Below, piece after piece: positions 34,373 to 43,625 of a stretch of DNA of 59,206 nt (positions are counted from its first letter, which is position 1; every line of letters starts with the position of its first letter). The notes beneath the pieces were generated by a model. The model worked only from the letters and a program-made list of their open reading frames with translations. It was not told the origin of the DNA and did not search any database. This DNA comes from Paenibacillus luteus (lineage in GTDB: Bacteria; Bacillota; Bacilli; Paenibacillales; Paenibacillaceae), in NCBI RefSeq assembly GCF_006542765.1, contig NZ_SKCD01000030.1:1-59206 (forward strand). Reading direction: 5' to 3'. Made by a program: the position numbers and the translations under genes.

Positions 34373-34623
34373 GTTTGCATTTGGAATATAAGTTCCTAAT
34401 TTGTAAACGGTTTCCGGGACTCTTTTTTTGAAAAAAAGTGCAAGAAAAAGTGTAGAAAAAATTTTGTGAAAAGAGGCATAAAATGCTAAAGGATTTCCAA
34501 GAGGGATGTCGAATTTGATACTTGTATTTGTCGAATCTTGTTAGTTGATCGAGGGGGAATCGGACAGAAAGGAATCGGATAGGTTGGCGTTTTGAAAATA
34601 AGATAAACATGGAGGGTAGACTA
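34373..34623 (+). promoter_or_regulatory. Long A-rich leader of second giant SLH gene
   Basis: There is no gene in these 250 nt. A perfect 7+7 T/A inverted repeat (TTTTTTTG/AAAAAAA, 34422-34437) is followed by AAGTGCAA at 34436-34443, the same box as at 622-629, but without the 27-nt element at the expected distance. GGAGGG at 34611-34616 is the ribosome site of the next gene. No promoter boxes could be fixed. Confidence 0.3.
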
Positions 34624-37600
34624 GTGAAAATTTTTAAAGTAAGCCAATTATTATCCCTATTGCTCACGATTGTTATCGTGTGGTCCGCTATTATTCCTAG
34701 TACATATGCTGCGGCCGGGCCGGATAGTTTTACGACACACAGCGAGACGATGCTGCCAGGTTCTTCGATGAAGTCGGTAGCCTACGGCAACAATATTTAC
34801 GTATCGGTCGGATATTACGGCGCAATCATTAATTCGCTAGATGCGGAGCAATGGAAAAATGTAAAAACTAAAGCAGATAATACTACGTATACAGGCGTTA
34901 CAGCTCCAGAAAGCTTTATGTTTAATGGGGTTGCATATGGCAACGGAATATTTGTCGCAGTTGGCAACGAAGGCGTTATTTTAACGTCTGCTGACGGGGA
35001 AAGCTGGACTCAGCAAGTATCCACAGTATCGGCAAGTATCTCTGACGTTGTCTTTTTGACGTTTAATGGCAGCAGTGCGTTCTATGCGCTCCTTAAAGGG
35101 AAATTGCTAACCTCGGCGAACGGGCAGACCTGGACTACGCTTACCCCTACGGGGTTGAACTCTGATTACTTTTTGACGAGAGTAACAGTAGGCAATAACG
35201 GAACGAAATTGGCGGTTGGCGACGACCGCGGCAAGATTTATTCTACGACAAATGGTTCGACATGGACTTCGGCGCAACCTATGCAGCCTAATTCGGCGCC
35301 GTCTACCGGCACGAACATGCTTGTCTGGATGAAGGATCGTTATTTTGTTTCAGACCCAAGCGCTTATATTTGGACGTCTACTGATTTGGTGAATTTCACT
35401 TTAATGGGCGCTCCTTTTAAACAAACGGCTATGCAGGTCGATAATCAAATGTTTGATGGCTTCTATGACGGAAGCAATTATTATATGTTCGGTTTCGACC
35501 GTACCACCGGCTATGGCGCTGTGTACACATCGGCGAATGGTACGGCATGGACAATGCAGCCCTTTACGAACAGTTTTGTTGCCCAGCGGGCTTTTTATGT
35601 AAATGGAAAATATTTCAGAGCAGGTAACGAAGGCTTGCTCGTTGCATCCAATGGAAGCGATTGGAGCCACAAGTGGGGCGGCAGCTTCAACGAAATTATC
35701 TATGACGGAACGCAGTACATTGCTGTAGGACAGCAAGGGAACGATGGAACAATCTGGACGTCGACCGATTTGGCTTCATGGAGCAAGGTGCCTCTGGCAG
35801 CCTGGACGACAGCTTTCAAGGCTGCCGCCATCGGAAATGGCATATATGTTGCTGTAGGCGGGGAAAATCCCTCATCCACGTGGAAAACAAGCCTTGCGAC
35901 TTCTAGCAACGGTACTTCATGGACGCAAGGTACAGGTTTATCCAACACAGTGAACGCTTATGACTTGGCTTTCGGGAATGGGAAATTCGTTGTTGTTGGG
36001 GTTGAAGGAGCTCACCAAGCGATAAGGACGTCCTCGGACGGCATAACGTGGAGCGAGCCTGCACAAATTCCTTCAACATCCATACAAAGCCTCTATTCGG
36101 TAACCTACGCTAACAATATGTTTATCGCTTTAGGCAATAGCTATAATAACCAAGGTCATGTGGTAGCTGTAGCGATATGGACATCTGCGGATGGTGAAAC
36201 CTGGACGGATCGCTCTAGCAATTATCCAGAGCCGACGGATGGATTAATTAATATTATTTTTGATGGAAGCAAGTATATCTTATTAGGCAACAACGGGGAT
36301 TATAATGTGCTCTCGCGTACAAGCGATGATCTGACAACATGGAGCGCTGCCTCCGTCACCGATGCTTACACTTATTATGGCGCATCCACGATGGTAGCTC
36401 AGAAAGGCAGCAACATTTACACGATCGTATCCGATGCTAATTATTTCCCTGTACTCTATTATTCTAATGATCAAGGCCAAAACTGGCAGGATGCTGGCGT
36501 TGCATTTACAGGCAACTACCCGCTGGCCCTAATGGAAATGGCTAATAGAGTAATTATCTCAGGTTCATCTCAATTAGTGATAGCAACTTCCGGCTCTGCT
36601 CCTGTTACAGATAGTACGCTTAGTACAAGCGTGGCTAGCTTTGATAAGGAAGCATCCGCTCAAGCAGACGTAAGTGTCACCCTGACATTGAATGGCAATA
36701 CGTTAACGGGAATAAGCAACGGTGCATCCCCCTTGTCTCTGGGGACCGATTATACGGTTTCCGGCGATGTAGTAACGATTCATAAAGCTTATTTGGCAAG
36801 TCAGGCTGACGGGCTATTGAGCCTTTCGTTTGAATTTAGCGCGGGCGCTGCCCAGCCGCTCGCAGTTACAGTGAGAGATACGGCTCCACCTTCTGCGCCA
36901 AGCGTAACGGCAAATGATGCAGCCAACACGATCACAGGTTTGAATACCACGATGGAATACAAAGTGGACGGTGGCAGCTACGTAAAATACGACGGAACGA
37001 ATGCGCCAGACCTCTCTGGCTCGCACACGGTTCTTGTTCGCGTAGCAGAAGATGCAGCAAGCGGAAAGCCGGCAGGAGCAGCGACGACGTTGACGTTTAC
37101 GCCAAACCCGCCAGCTCCAGCTGCGCCTAACGTAACGGCAAATGATGCAGCGAACACCATCACAGGATTGAATAACACGATGGAGTTTAAAGTGGATGGC
37201 GGCAGCTATGTGAAATATGACGGATCGAATGTACCAGATTTGTCCGGTTCGCATACCGTCCTCGTTCGCGTCGTTGAAGATGCTCTAACTGGAACGCCAG
37301 CGGGAGCAGTAACCACGCTAACATTTACACCAAATCCACCAGCACCAGCCGCGCCTAGCGTGTCGGCTAACGATGCGGCGAACACCATCATAGGTTTGAA
37401 TAACACGATGGAGTTTAAGGTGGATGGCGGCAGCTATGTGAAATATGACGGAACGAATGCGCCAGACTTAACGGGTTCGCATACTGTGCTTGTGCGTATT
37501 CCGGCAGACTTGACTACAGGTACGCCAGCGGGAGCGGATGCGACGTTGACATTCACGCCAAATCCGCCAGCACCAGCTGCACCGAACGTAACAGCTAATG

Positions 37601-40600
37601 ATGCGGCGAACACCATCACAGGTTTGAATACCACGATGGAGTTTAAAGTGGATGGCGGCGCCTATGTGAAATATGACGGAACGAATGCACCGGATTTGGC
37701 TGGTTCGCACACCGTCCTCGTTCGTATCGTTGAAGACGAAGTAACTGGAACGCCAGCAGGAGCGGAGAAGACATTAACGTTTACGCCAAACCCGCCAGCG
37801 CCAGCTGCGCCAAACGTTACGGCTAACGATGCAGCGAACACCATTATGGGCTTAAATACAACGATGGAGTTTAAAGTGGATGGCGGCAGCTATGTGAAAT
37901 ACACAGGCTCGAATGCGCCAGATCTTACGGGCTCGCACACGGTTCTTGTTCGCGTAGCCGAAGATACGTTAACCGGAACGCCAGCAGGAGCGGAGAAGAC
38001 ATTAACGTTTACACCGAACCCGCCAGCACCGGCTGCGCCAAACGTTACGGCTAACGATGCAGCGAACACCATCACAGGTTTGAGTACAACGATGGAGTTT
38101 AAAGTGGACAACGGCAGCTATGTGAAATACACGGGCTCGAATGCGCCAGTTCTATCTGGCTCGCACACGGTTCTTGTTCGCGTAGCCGAAGACACGCTAA
38201 CCGGAACGCCAGCAGGAGCGGAGAAGACATTAACGTTTACACCAAACCCGCCAGCGCCAGCTGCACCTAGCGTAACGGCTAACGATGCAGCGAACACCAT
38301 CACAGATTTGGATGCAACGATGGAGTTTAAAGTGGACGGTGGTAGCTATGTGAAATACACAGGCTCGAATGCGCCAGATCTATCTGGCTCGCATACGGTT
38401 CTTGTTCGGGTAGCCGAAGACACGTTAACTGGAACGCCAGCAGGAGCGGATGCGACTTTGACTTTCACACCGAATCCGCCAGCGCCAGCTGCACCTAGCG
38501 TAACGGCTAACGATGCAGAGAACACCATCAATGGTTTGGATACAACGATGGAGTTTAAAGTAGACAACGGCAGCTATGTGAAATATGACGGAACGAATGC
38601 GCCGGATTTAACTGGAGCGCATACCGTGCTTGTCCGTATCCCAGCAGACTTAATGACGGGTACGCCAGCAGGAGCGGATAAGACCCTGACGTTTACAACG
38701 AATCCGCCAGCGCCAGCCGCGCCAAACGTAACGGCTAACGATGCAGCGAACACCATCAATGGTTTGGATACGACGATGGAGTTTAAAGTGGATGGCGGCA
38801 GCTATGTGAAATATGACGGAACGAATGCGCCAGTTTTATCCGGTGCGCACACCGTACTTGTTCGAATTCCAGCAGACCTAGCGACAGGCACGCCAGCAGG
38901 GGCGGATAAGACCCTGACATTTACAACGAATCCGCCAGCACCAGCTGCGCCTAGCGTAACAGCGAATGATGCAGCGAACACCATCACAGGCTTGAATGCG
39001 ACGATGGAGTTTAAAGTGGATGGCGGCAGCTATGTGAAGTATGACGGAACGAATGCGCCAGATTTAGCGGGTTCCCACACCGTCCTTGTACGCGTAGCGG
39101 AAGATGCGTTAACCGGCACGCCAGCAGGAGCAGCAATCTCGTTGACGTTTACGCCGAACCCGCCAGCACCAGCCGCACCAAACGTAACGGCTGACGATGC
39201 AGCGAACACCATCACAGGTTTGAATACAACGATGGAGTTTAAGGTAGACAACGGCAGCTATGTAAAATATGACGGAACGAATGCGCCAGACTTGTCAGGT
39301 GCGCACACTGTACTTGTTCGCGTAGTCGAAGATTTGGTAACTGGAACGCCAGCGGGAGCAGCAAGCACGCTGACATTCACACCAAACCCGCCAGCGCCAG
39401 CAGCACCTAGCGTAACGGCTAACGATGCAGCGAACACCATCAATGGTTTGGATATGACGATGGAGTTTAAAGTGGATAGCGGCAGCTATGTGAAATATGA
39501 CGGAACGAATGCGCCAGACTTGTCTGGAGCGCATACCGTGCTTGTACGTATCCCAGCAGACTTGGCGACGGGTACGCCAGCAGGAGCAGTGAAGACCCTC
39601 ACGTTTACACAGAACCCGCCAGCGCCAGCTGCGCCTAGCGTAACAGCGAATGATGCAGCGAACACCATCACAGGCTTGAATGCGACGATGGAGTTTAAAG
39701 TGGATGGTGGCAGCTATGTGAAGTATGACGGAACGAATGCGCCAGATTTATCTGGAGCACATACCGTTCTTGTACGCATAGCGGAAGATGCGGTAACCGG
39801 AACGCCAGCAGGAGCCGCGGCGACCTTGGCGTTTACGCCAAACCCGCCAGCGCCAGCAGCACCTAGCGTAACAGCAAATGACACAACGAACACCATCACG
39901 GGCTTGAATACGACGATGGAGTTTAAAGTGGACGGTGGCAGCTATGTGAAGTATGACGGAACGAATGCTCCGAATTTAACAGGCACGAATACTGTGCTTG
40001 TACGTATTGCAGCAGATGCTGCAACGGGTACTCCAGCGGGCGCAGAAACCATATTGACGTTTGTTCCAAATCTACCGTCAACGCCAACGAATGTATCGGC
40101 GACTGCTGGAAATGGACAGGCAATCGTTACGTTTACAGTGCCGACAATTAGCGGCGATAGCCCGATTACGGGTTATGAGGTAACGGCGCTGCCTGGTAAT
40201 CTTATTTTAACGGGAACAGGGAGCACGGTTACTTTCACAGGTTTGACTAACGGTACAAGCTATACGTTCACGGTGAAGGCTATCAACGCATCGGGATCAA
40301 GTGCCGCTTCGGCAGCCTCTCAGGCTGTGATTCCTGTTGCACCGACGCCTACGACTCCTCCTGTCACCACAACGCCTCCGGCATCTACAACGGATGTGGA
40401 TGTTTTGGTGAATGGCAAGATCGAGAAAGCAGGTACAGCTACAACGACGCAAGTAAATAACCAATCGGTTACGACGATAGCTGTTGACCAGAAGAAGCTG
40501 GATGAGAAGCTTGCGGCAGAAGGACAGCATTCCGTGGTTACCATTCCGGTGAATGTGAAATCCGATGTTATCGTAGGCGAATTGAACGGCCAAATGATCA

Positions 40601-41640
40601 AAAACATGGAGAACAAGCAAGCCGTTCTGGAAATTAGGACAGAAAAAGCGACATACACGCTGCCTGCGGAGCAAATAAACATTAATGCTATTCTTGCTCA
40701 GCTTGGAACAAACGTAGCGCTGCAGGATATTATTATTCATATTGAGATTTCAGTTCCATTAGCAGACACGTTTAAATTGGTTGAAAATGCAGCGCTTAAA
40801 GGTGAGTTTGACCTTGTACTTCCTCCGCTGGACTTTACAGTTACAGCCCAATCAGGAACAAAGGTTATAGACATCACCAAGTTTAATGCTTATATCGAGC
40901 GCAAGATTGCTTTGCCGGACAATGTAGATCCTAATAAAATTACGACGGGTATCGTCGTTGAGCCGGATGGAACGGTACGCCACGTGCCGACGAAGATCGT
41001 GAAAGAAGAAGGTAAATATTTTGCCATCGTGAACAGCCTTACAAACAGCACATATACGGTTGTATGGCATCCAATCGAGTTTACGGATGTAGCGAAGCAT
41101 TGGGCGAAGGATGCGGTTAATGATATGGGTTCAAGACTCATCATCAACGGCGTTGGGAATGACGTATTCAACCCTAACCAAGATATTACGCGCGCCGAAT
41201 TTGCGGCTATTATCGTACGTGGACTAGGACTTGAATTGGATAAAGGAACCGCGCCTTTCTCGGATATCAAAAGCTCCGACTGGTATGCAGCAGCTATACA
41301 GACTGCTTACTCGTATGGAATAATCACCGGATTCGCGGACGGTACCTTTAAACCGCAAGAAAAGATTACACGCGAGCAAGCGATGGTCATGATCGCCAAA
41401 GCGATGAAGATTACCGAGCTTCAATCGAAGCTTGCAGCAGGAGGCACGGCGGAAATGCTAACTCCATTCAATGACATGGCTAGCGTCTCCGCATGGGCCA
41501 AAGACAGCGTTCTAGCTTGCTTGCAAGCAGGAGTTGTTACAGGCAGAAGCAGCGTTTGGATTGCACCTAAAGAAAATATGACCCGTGCAGAGGTAGCGGC
41601 GATCGTCCAACGGTTGCTGCAGAAATCTGATCTGATCTAA
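34624..41640 (+). CDS. Giant SLH surface protein with propeller and DUF4073-like repeats
   Basis: About 2338 residues, exported. The GTG at 34624 is chosen because GGAGGG lies 7 nt upstream; an ATG at 34609 overlaps that site. Signal peptide to about residue 30 (STYAAA). Residues about 35-655 form a sialidase/BNR-like beta-propeller (repeated SADGESWT or TSSDGITWS units). About 660-755 is an X2-like Ig module. About 758-1821 are fourteen 76-residue repeats like DUF4073. About 1822-1915 is fibronectin type III, followed by a pre-SLH region and three SLH repeats (ITRAEF, ITREQA, MTRAEV). No catalytic signature was found, so a structural or adhesive role is likely. Confidence 0.88.
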   Translation: MKIFKVSQLLSLLLTIVIVWSAIIPSTYAAAGPDSFTTHSETMLPGSSMKSVAYGNNIYVSVGYYGAIINSLDAEQWKNVKTKADNTTYTGVTAPESFMFNGVAYGNGIFVAVGNEGVILTSADGESWTQQVSTVSASISDVVFLTFNGSSAFYALLKGKLLTSANGQTWTTLTPTGLNSDYFLTRVTVGNNGTKLAVGDDRGKIYSTTNGSTWTSAQPMQPNSAPSTGTNMLVWMKDRYFVSDPSAYIWTSTDLVNFTLMGAPFKQTAMQVDNQMFDGFYDGSNYYMFGFDRTTGYGAVYTSANGTAWTMQPFTNSFVAQRAFYVNGKYFRAGNEGLLVASNGSDWSHKWGGSFNEIIYDGTQYIAVGQQGNDGTIWTSTDLASWSKVPLAAWTTAFKAAAIGNGIYVAVGGENPSSTWKTSLATSSNGTSWTQGTGLSNTVNAYDLAFGNGKFVVVGVEGAHQAIRTSSDGITWSEPAQIPSTSIQSLYSVTYANNMFIALGNSYNNQGHVVAVAIWTSADGETWTDRSSNYPEPTDGLINIIFDGSKYILLGNNGDYNVLSRTSDDLTTWSAASVTDAYTYYGASTMVAQKGSNIYTIVSDANYFPVLYYSNDQGQNWQDAGVAFTGNYPLALMEMANRVIISGSSQLVIATSGSAPVTDSTLSTSVASFDKEASAQADVSVTLTLNGNTLTGISNGASPLSLGTDYTVSGDVVTIHKAYLASQADGLLSLSFEFSAGAAQPLAVTVRDTAPPSAPSVTANDAANTITGLNTTMEYKVDGGSYVKYDGTNAPDLSGSHTVLVRVAEDAASGKPAGAATTLTFTPNPPAPAAPNVTANDAANTITGLNNTMEFKVDGGSYVKYDGSNVPDLSGSHTVLVRVVEDALTGTPAGAVTTLTFTPNPPAPAAPSVSANDAANTIIGLNNTMEFKVDGGSYVKYDGTNAPDLTGSHTVLVRIPADLTTGTPAGADATLTFTPNPPAPAAPNVTANDAANTITGLNTTMEFKVDGGAYVKYDGTNAPDLAGSHTVLVRIVEDEVTGTPAGAEKTLTFTPNPPAPAAPNVTANDAANTIMGLNTTMEFKVDGGSYVKYTGSNAPDLTGSHTVLVRVAEDTLTGTPAGAEKTLTFTPNPPAPAAPNVTANDAANTITGLSTTMEFKVDNGSYVKYTGSNAPVLSGSHTVLVRVAEDTLTGTPAGAEKTLTFTPNPPAPAAPSVTANDAANTITDLDATMEFKVDGGSYVKYTGSNAPDLSGSHTVLVRVAEDTLTGTPAGADATLTFTPNPPAPAAPSVTANDAENTINGLDTTMEFKVDNGSYVKYDGTNAPDLTGAHTVLVRIPADLMTGTPAGADKTLTFTTNPPAPAAPNVTANDAANTINGLDTTMEFKVDGGSYVKYDGTNAPVLSGAHTVLVRIPADLATGTPAGADKTLTFTTNPPAPAAPSVTANDAANTITGLNATMEFKVDGGSYVKYDGTNAPDLAGSHTVLVRVAEDALTGTPAGAAISLTFTPNPPAPAAPNVTADDAANTITGLNTTMEFKVDNGSYVKYDGTNAPDLSGAHTVLVRVVEDLVTGTPAGAASTLTFTPNPPAPAAPSVTANDAANTINGLDMTMEFKVDSGSYVKYDGTNAPDLSGAHTVLVRIPADLATGTPAGAVKTLTFTQNPPAPAAPSVTANDAANTITGLNATMEFKVDGGSYVKYDGTNAPDLSGAHTVLVRIAEDAVTGTPAGAAATLAFTPNPPAPAAPSVTANDTTNTITGLNTTMEFKVDGGSYVKYDGTNAPNLTGTNTVLVRIAADAATGTPAGAETILTFVPNLPSTPTNVSATAGNGQAIVTFTVPTISGDSPITGYEVTALPGNLILTGTGSTVTFTGLTNGTSYTFTVKAINASGSSAASAASQAVIPVAPTPTTPPVTTTPPASTTDVDVLVNGKIEKAGTATTTQVNNQSVTTIAVDQKKLDEKLAAEGQHSVVTIPVNVKSDVIVGELNGQMIKNMENKQAVLEIRTEKATYTLPAEQININAILAQLGTNVALQDIIIHIEISVPLADTFKLVENAALKGEFDLVLPPLDFTVTAQSGTKVIDITKFNAYIERKIALPDNVDPNKITTGIVVEPDGTVRHVPTKIVKEEGKYFAIVNSLTNSTYTVVWHPIEFTDVAKHWAKDAVNDMGSRLIINGVGNDVFNPNQDITRAEFAAIIVRGLGLELDKGTAPFSDIKSSDWYAAAIQTAYSYGIITGFADGTFKPQEKITREQAMVMIAKAMKITELQSKLAAGGTAEMLTPFNDMASVSAWAKDSVLACLQAGVVTGRSSVWIAPKENMTRAEVAAIVQRLLQKSDLI
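36895..40086 (+). repeat. Fourteen in-frame 228-bp tandem repeats
   Basis: Fourteen units of exactly 228 bp (76 codons), each beginning AP(S/N)VTANDAANTI and ending FTPNPPAPA. Variation is concentrated in the VLVRVAED/VLVRIPAD segment and in KYDGTNAP/KYTGSNAP, which are shuffled between units. The only length change is at the final unit. Antisense open frames of about 61-73 codons recur every 228 bp and are artefacts of the repeats. Confidence 0.93.
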
Positions 41641-41672
41641 ATCTAACATGTAAACAGAAGCATCCCGAAGAT

Positions 41673-41720
41673 GGTTATCCCAAAAGCAGCTGGAAAGCTG
41701 CTAGAGGGATAACCTTTTTT
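41673..41720 (+). terminator. Intrinsic terminator of second giant gene
   Basis: GGTTATCCC at 41673-41681 pairs with GGGATAACC at 41706-41714, with an inner AGCAGCT/AGCTGCT stem, followed by six T residues. Confidence 0.85.
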
Positions 41721-41877
41721 GTTTCTTGTCTCATAACTACAATTAAAATTTCTTTAATAGAAGATCAAACATGATTAGGATTAGGATTCCGAACCTCCAC
41801 CTCAATAGCATTATGTTATGATAGAAGTTCATTCATATAGCAAAATGAATCCATATCCAATAAAGGTTGTGAGCAGA

Positions 41878-42333
41878 ATGGCCGTAAAAATAATCCAAGG
41901 CGATCTAACGAATGCTAAGGAGGATATTCTAGGACATCAGGTTAACTGCCAGGGCGTCATGGGCTCCGGCATCGCTAGAGTCATTCGAACGAAATATCCG
42001 GAGGCTTATCATGCTTTTATAGAGAAATCCAAAAGCACGTCAAATAAAAAAAAGCTGCTAGGCGAATGTCATTTGATCGACGGCAAGGGCGATAAGAAGA
42101 TAGCCAACCTGTTTGGTCAGTTTTATTATGGCAAGAGCAGTCAACTTTATACCGATTATGATGCCTTGCGCAAAGCGCTAACGACGCTTAAACAAAAAGC
42201 AGCCGAAGCTCAATTGAGCGTGGCATTGCCTTATAATATCGGCTGCGGTTTGGCGAATGGAGATTGGAACGTTGTGAGTAACATCATTGCAGAAGTGTTC
42301 GAGGACTATGAGGTAACGTTGTATCAATTGTAA
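41878..42333 (+). CDS. Macro-domain protein
   Basis: About 151 residues forming a single macro domain of the Poa1/TARG1-like kind, which binds ADP-ribose and usually removes it from proteins or hydrolyses ADP-ribose 1''-phosphate. It shows IIQGDLTNAKEDILGHQVNC split over the first strands, the GVMGSGIARVIR loop, and the second loop LPYNIGCGLANGDW. Homologues begin at the MAVKIIQGDL methionine, so ATG 41878 is preferred over an upstream in-frame ATG at 41818; a TATGAT near 41814 may be the -10 box. The gene is apparently monocistronic. Confidence 0.85.
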   Translation: MAVKIIQGDLTNAKEDILGHQVNCQGVMGSGIARVIRTKYPEAYHAFIEKSKSTSNKKKLLGECHLIDGKGDKKIANLFGQFYYGKSSQLYTDYDALRKALTTLKQKAAEAQLSVALPYNIGCGLANGDWNVVSNIIAEVFEDYEVTLYQL

Positions 42334-42708
42334 TGGAGCGAAATTAGCGTAATGAAGCGTTAGGAGCTTCGCCGTTGCGATAAGATTCGTTGAGCCCCTT
42401 AGTAGGAGTAGGGGAATAATTGCATCTAAATGCATCAAACAGCCGAAATCCCTTAAAATAGAGGGACAAATTCCCGCTATATTGGTTGAACGAAAGAAAT
42501 GTAGCTTTTGCATAGCGAGGAGATCGTTTTGGAGAAATGAAAAGGTTGCCATTGCAACTGGATTCTTACCTTTAAATGTCTAACATGATCAAAGAATCGG
42601 GCTGGAGCCTTTATCGTAAGAATAATCAATTCCCGCAGCGACTAAACGCAAGTTTTTCGTTCTAGGTATGCTGATAAGACGAATGTGAAGGTAATGGAGG
42701 TAAGACGC
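42334..42708. other. Intergenic region with possible structured element
   Basis: There is no gene in 375 nt. GGATTCTTAC at about 42561 and GTAAGAATAATC at about 42616 are near-complementary and could close a stem over about 60 nt that includes ATGATCAAAGAATCGGGC. The arrangement looks like a small structured RNA or dispersed intergenic element. No promoter or open frame was identified apart from the ribosome site of the next gene. Confidence 0.3.
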
Positions 42709-43290
42709 ATGTCTGCGAATACGCACACGGATCCGATTGGGACCATACTAAACGATATTAAAGTGTTTCAAGCAAAGCCAGAGGATACGGCGGAGGTACT
42801 TGAGCTGCTGATTCAGACGGCGCAATGGCTGAAGAGCAAAGGCTCTACGCAATGGGGCGGGCTGCTGCATGGCGTGGATTCCCATCAGACTCCGGAAGCA
42901 ATTAAACGCGGCGAAGTCTACATATTCATACAGGGCAGTGTGTTGGTAGGGATGGTTATGCTAATGCAGCAGGCAAGCGCGTGGGACCGGGAGCTTTGGG
43001 GCGACGAGGGGCATGAGAACTCCGTGTATCTGCACCGCCTTAATATTAACCGTGAGGCGGCCGGCAAGGACTTGGGCGAGGCCATCGTACATTGGGCGGA
43101 TTCGGGTATCCATTTTTCAGGCAAGGACCGCATCCGGCTGGATTGCATCGCCAACAATGAGAAGCTGAACCGCTTTTACCTGAACTGTGGTTACACCTTC
43201 ATAGGCTCGGCGACGAACGCCTCTGGCGAGTTTAATAAATATGAGAAGCTAGTCAAGTCTCACGGCGGCCTTAAGCGCACTCGCTCCTAG
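42709..43290 (+). CDS. GNAT-family acetyltransferase
   Basis: A 193-residue N-acyltransferase. The ATG at 42709 is chosen because GGAGGT lies 7 nt upstream; an in-frame GTG at 42685 is alternative. The N-terminus reads IKVFQAKPEDTAEVLELL, the central strands VYLHRLNINREAAGKDLGEA replace the usual Q/R-x-x-G-x-G/A with a degenerate version, and the C-terminal part has NEKLNRFYLNCGYTFIG, typical of motif B. The substrate is unknown. It stands alone, not visibly in an operon. Confidence 0.85.
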   Translation: MSANTHTDPIGTILNDIKVFQAKPEDTAEVLELLIQTAQWLKSKGSTQWGGLLHGVDSHQTPEAIKRGEVYIFIQGSVLVGMVMLMQQASAWDRELWGDEGHENSVYLHRLNINREAAGKDLGEAIVHWADSGIHFSGKDRIRLDCIANNEKLNRFYLNCGYTFIGSATNASGEFNKYEKLVKSHGGLKRTRS

Positions 43291-43436
43291 GAGACCTTAG
43301 CGTAAGCAGCACTCAAGTTAGCATTGGTGATAAGATTTCCACCGATGGCTTCTTGCAGTCCAGTCTAATTTCCCTGCTTAGAACAGCGTCCAAGAGGGTA
43401 TATTCATAAAAAGACATACCCAAGGAGGCAGCCATC

Positions 43437-43559
43437 ATGAGCAAGAAAAAGGTGTTGTTTACTGCAATCGGAATGGGAGTCACCTATCTGATGCGAAACA
43501 AAGATGCGCGCGATAAGCTGAAGCATGCGGTTCAATCTTTTACGAAGAAGAATCGATAA
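43437..43559 (+). CDS. Small basic protein (40 residues)
   Basis: An ATG at 43437 with a full AAGGAGG 8 nt upstream opens 40 codons (MSKKKVLFTAIGMGVTYLMR, then a basic helix ending SFTKKNR) to TAA at 43557. It has a short hydrophobic N-terminal helix followed by a charged amphipathic helix, as in YtxH-like small membrane-associated proteins. The excellent ribosome site and the strong terminator straight after it make it a real gene in my view. Function is unknown. Confidence 0.65.
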   Translation: MSKKKVLFTAIGMGVTYLMRNKDARDKLKHAVQSFTKKNR

Positions 43560-43569
43560 CAAAACAAAA

Positions 43570-43607
43570 AGAAGCCCGAGCAGAGATCATCGTCTGCTCG
43601 GGCTTCT
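43570..43607. terminator. Bidirectional terminator
   Basis: A perfect 15-bp stem (43570-43584 with 43593-43607) flanked by A-rich sequence on the left and T residues on the right. It separates the small basic protein gene from the convergent chitinase gene. Confidence 0.88.
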
Positions 43608-43625
43608 TTCAATTGCTGCTGCTTC

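Noticed and set aside
36978..39899. Regular minus-strand frames of 60-80 codons every 228 bp
   Set aside because: By-products of the tandem repeats on the plus strand; no start signals.
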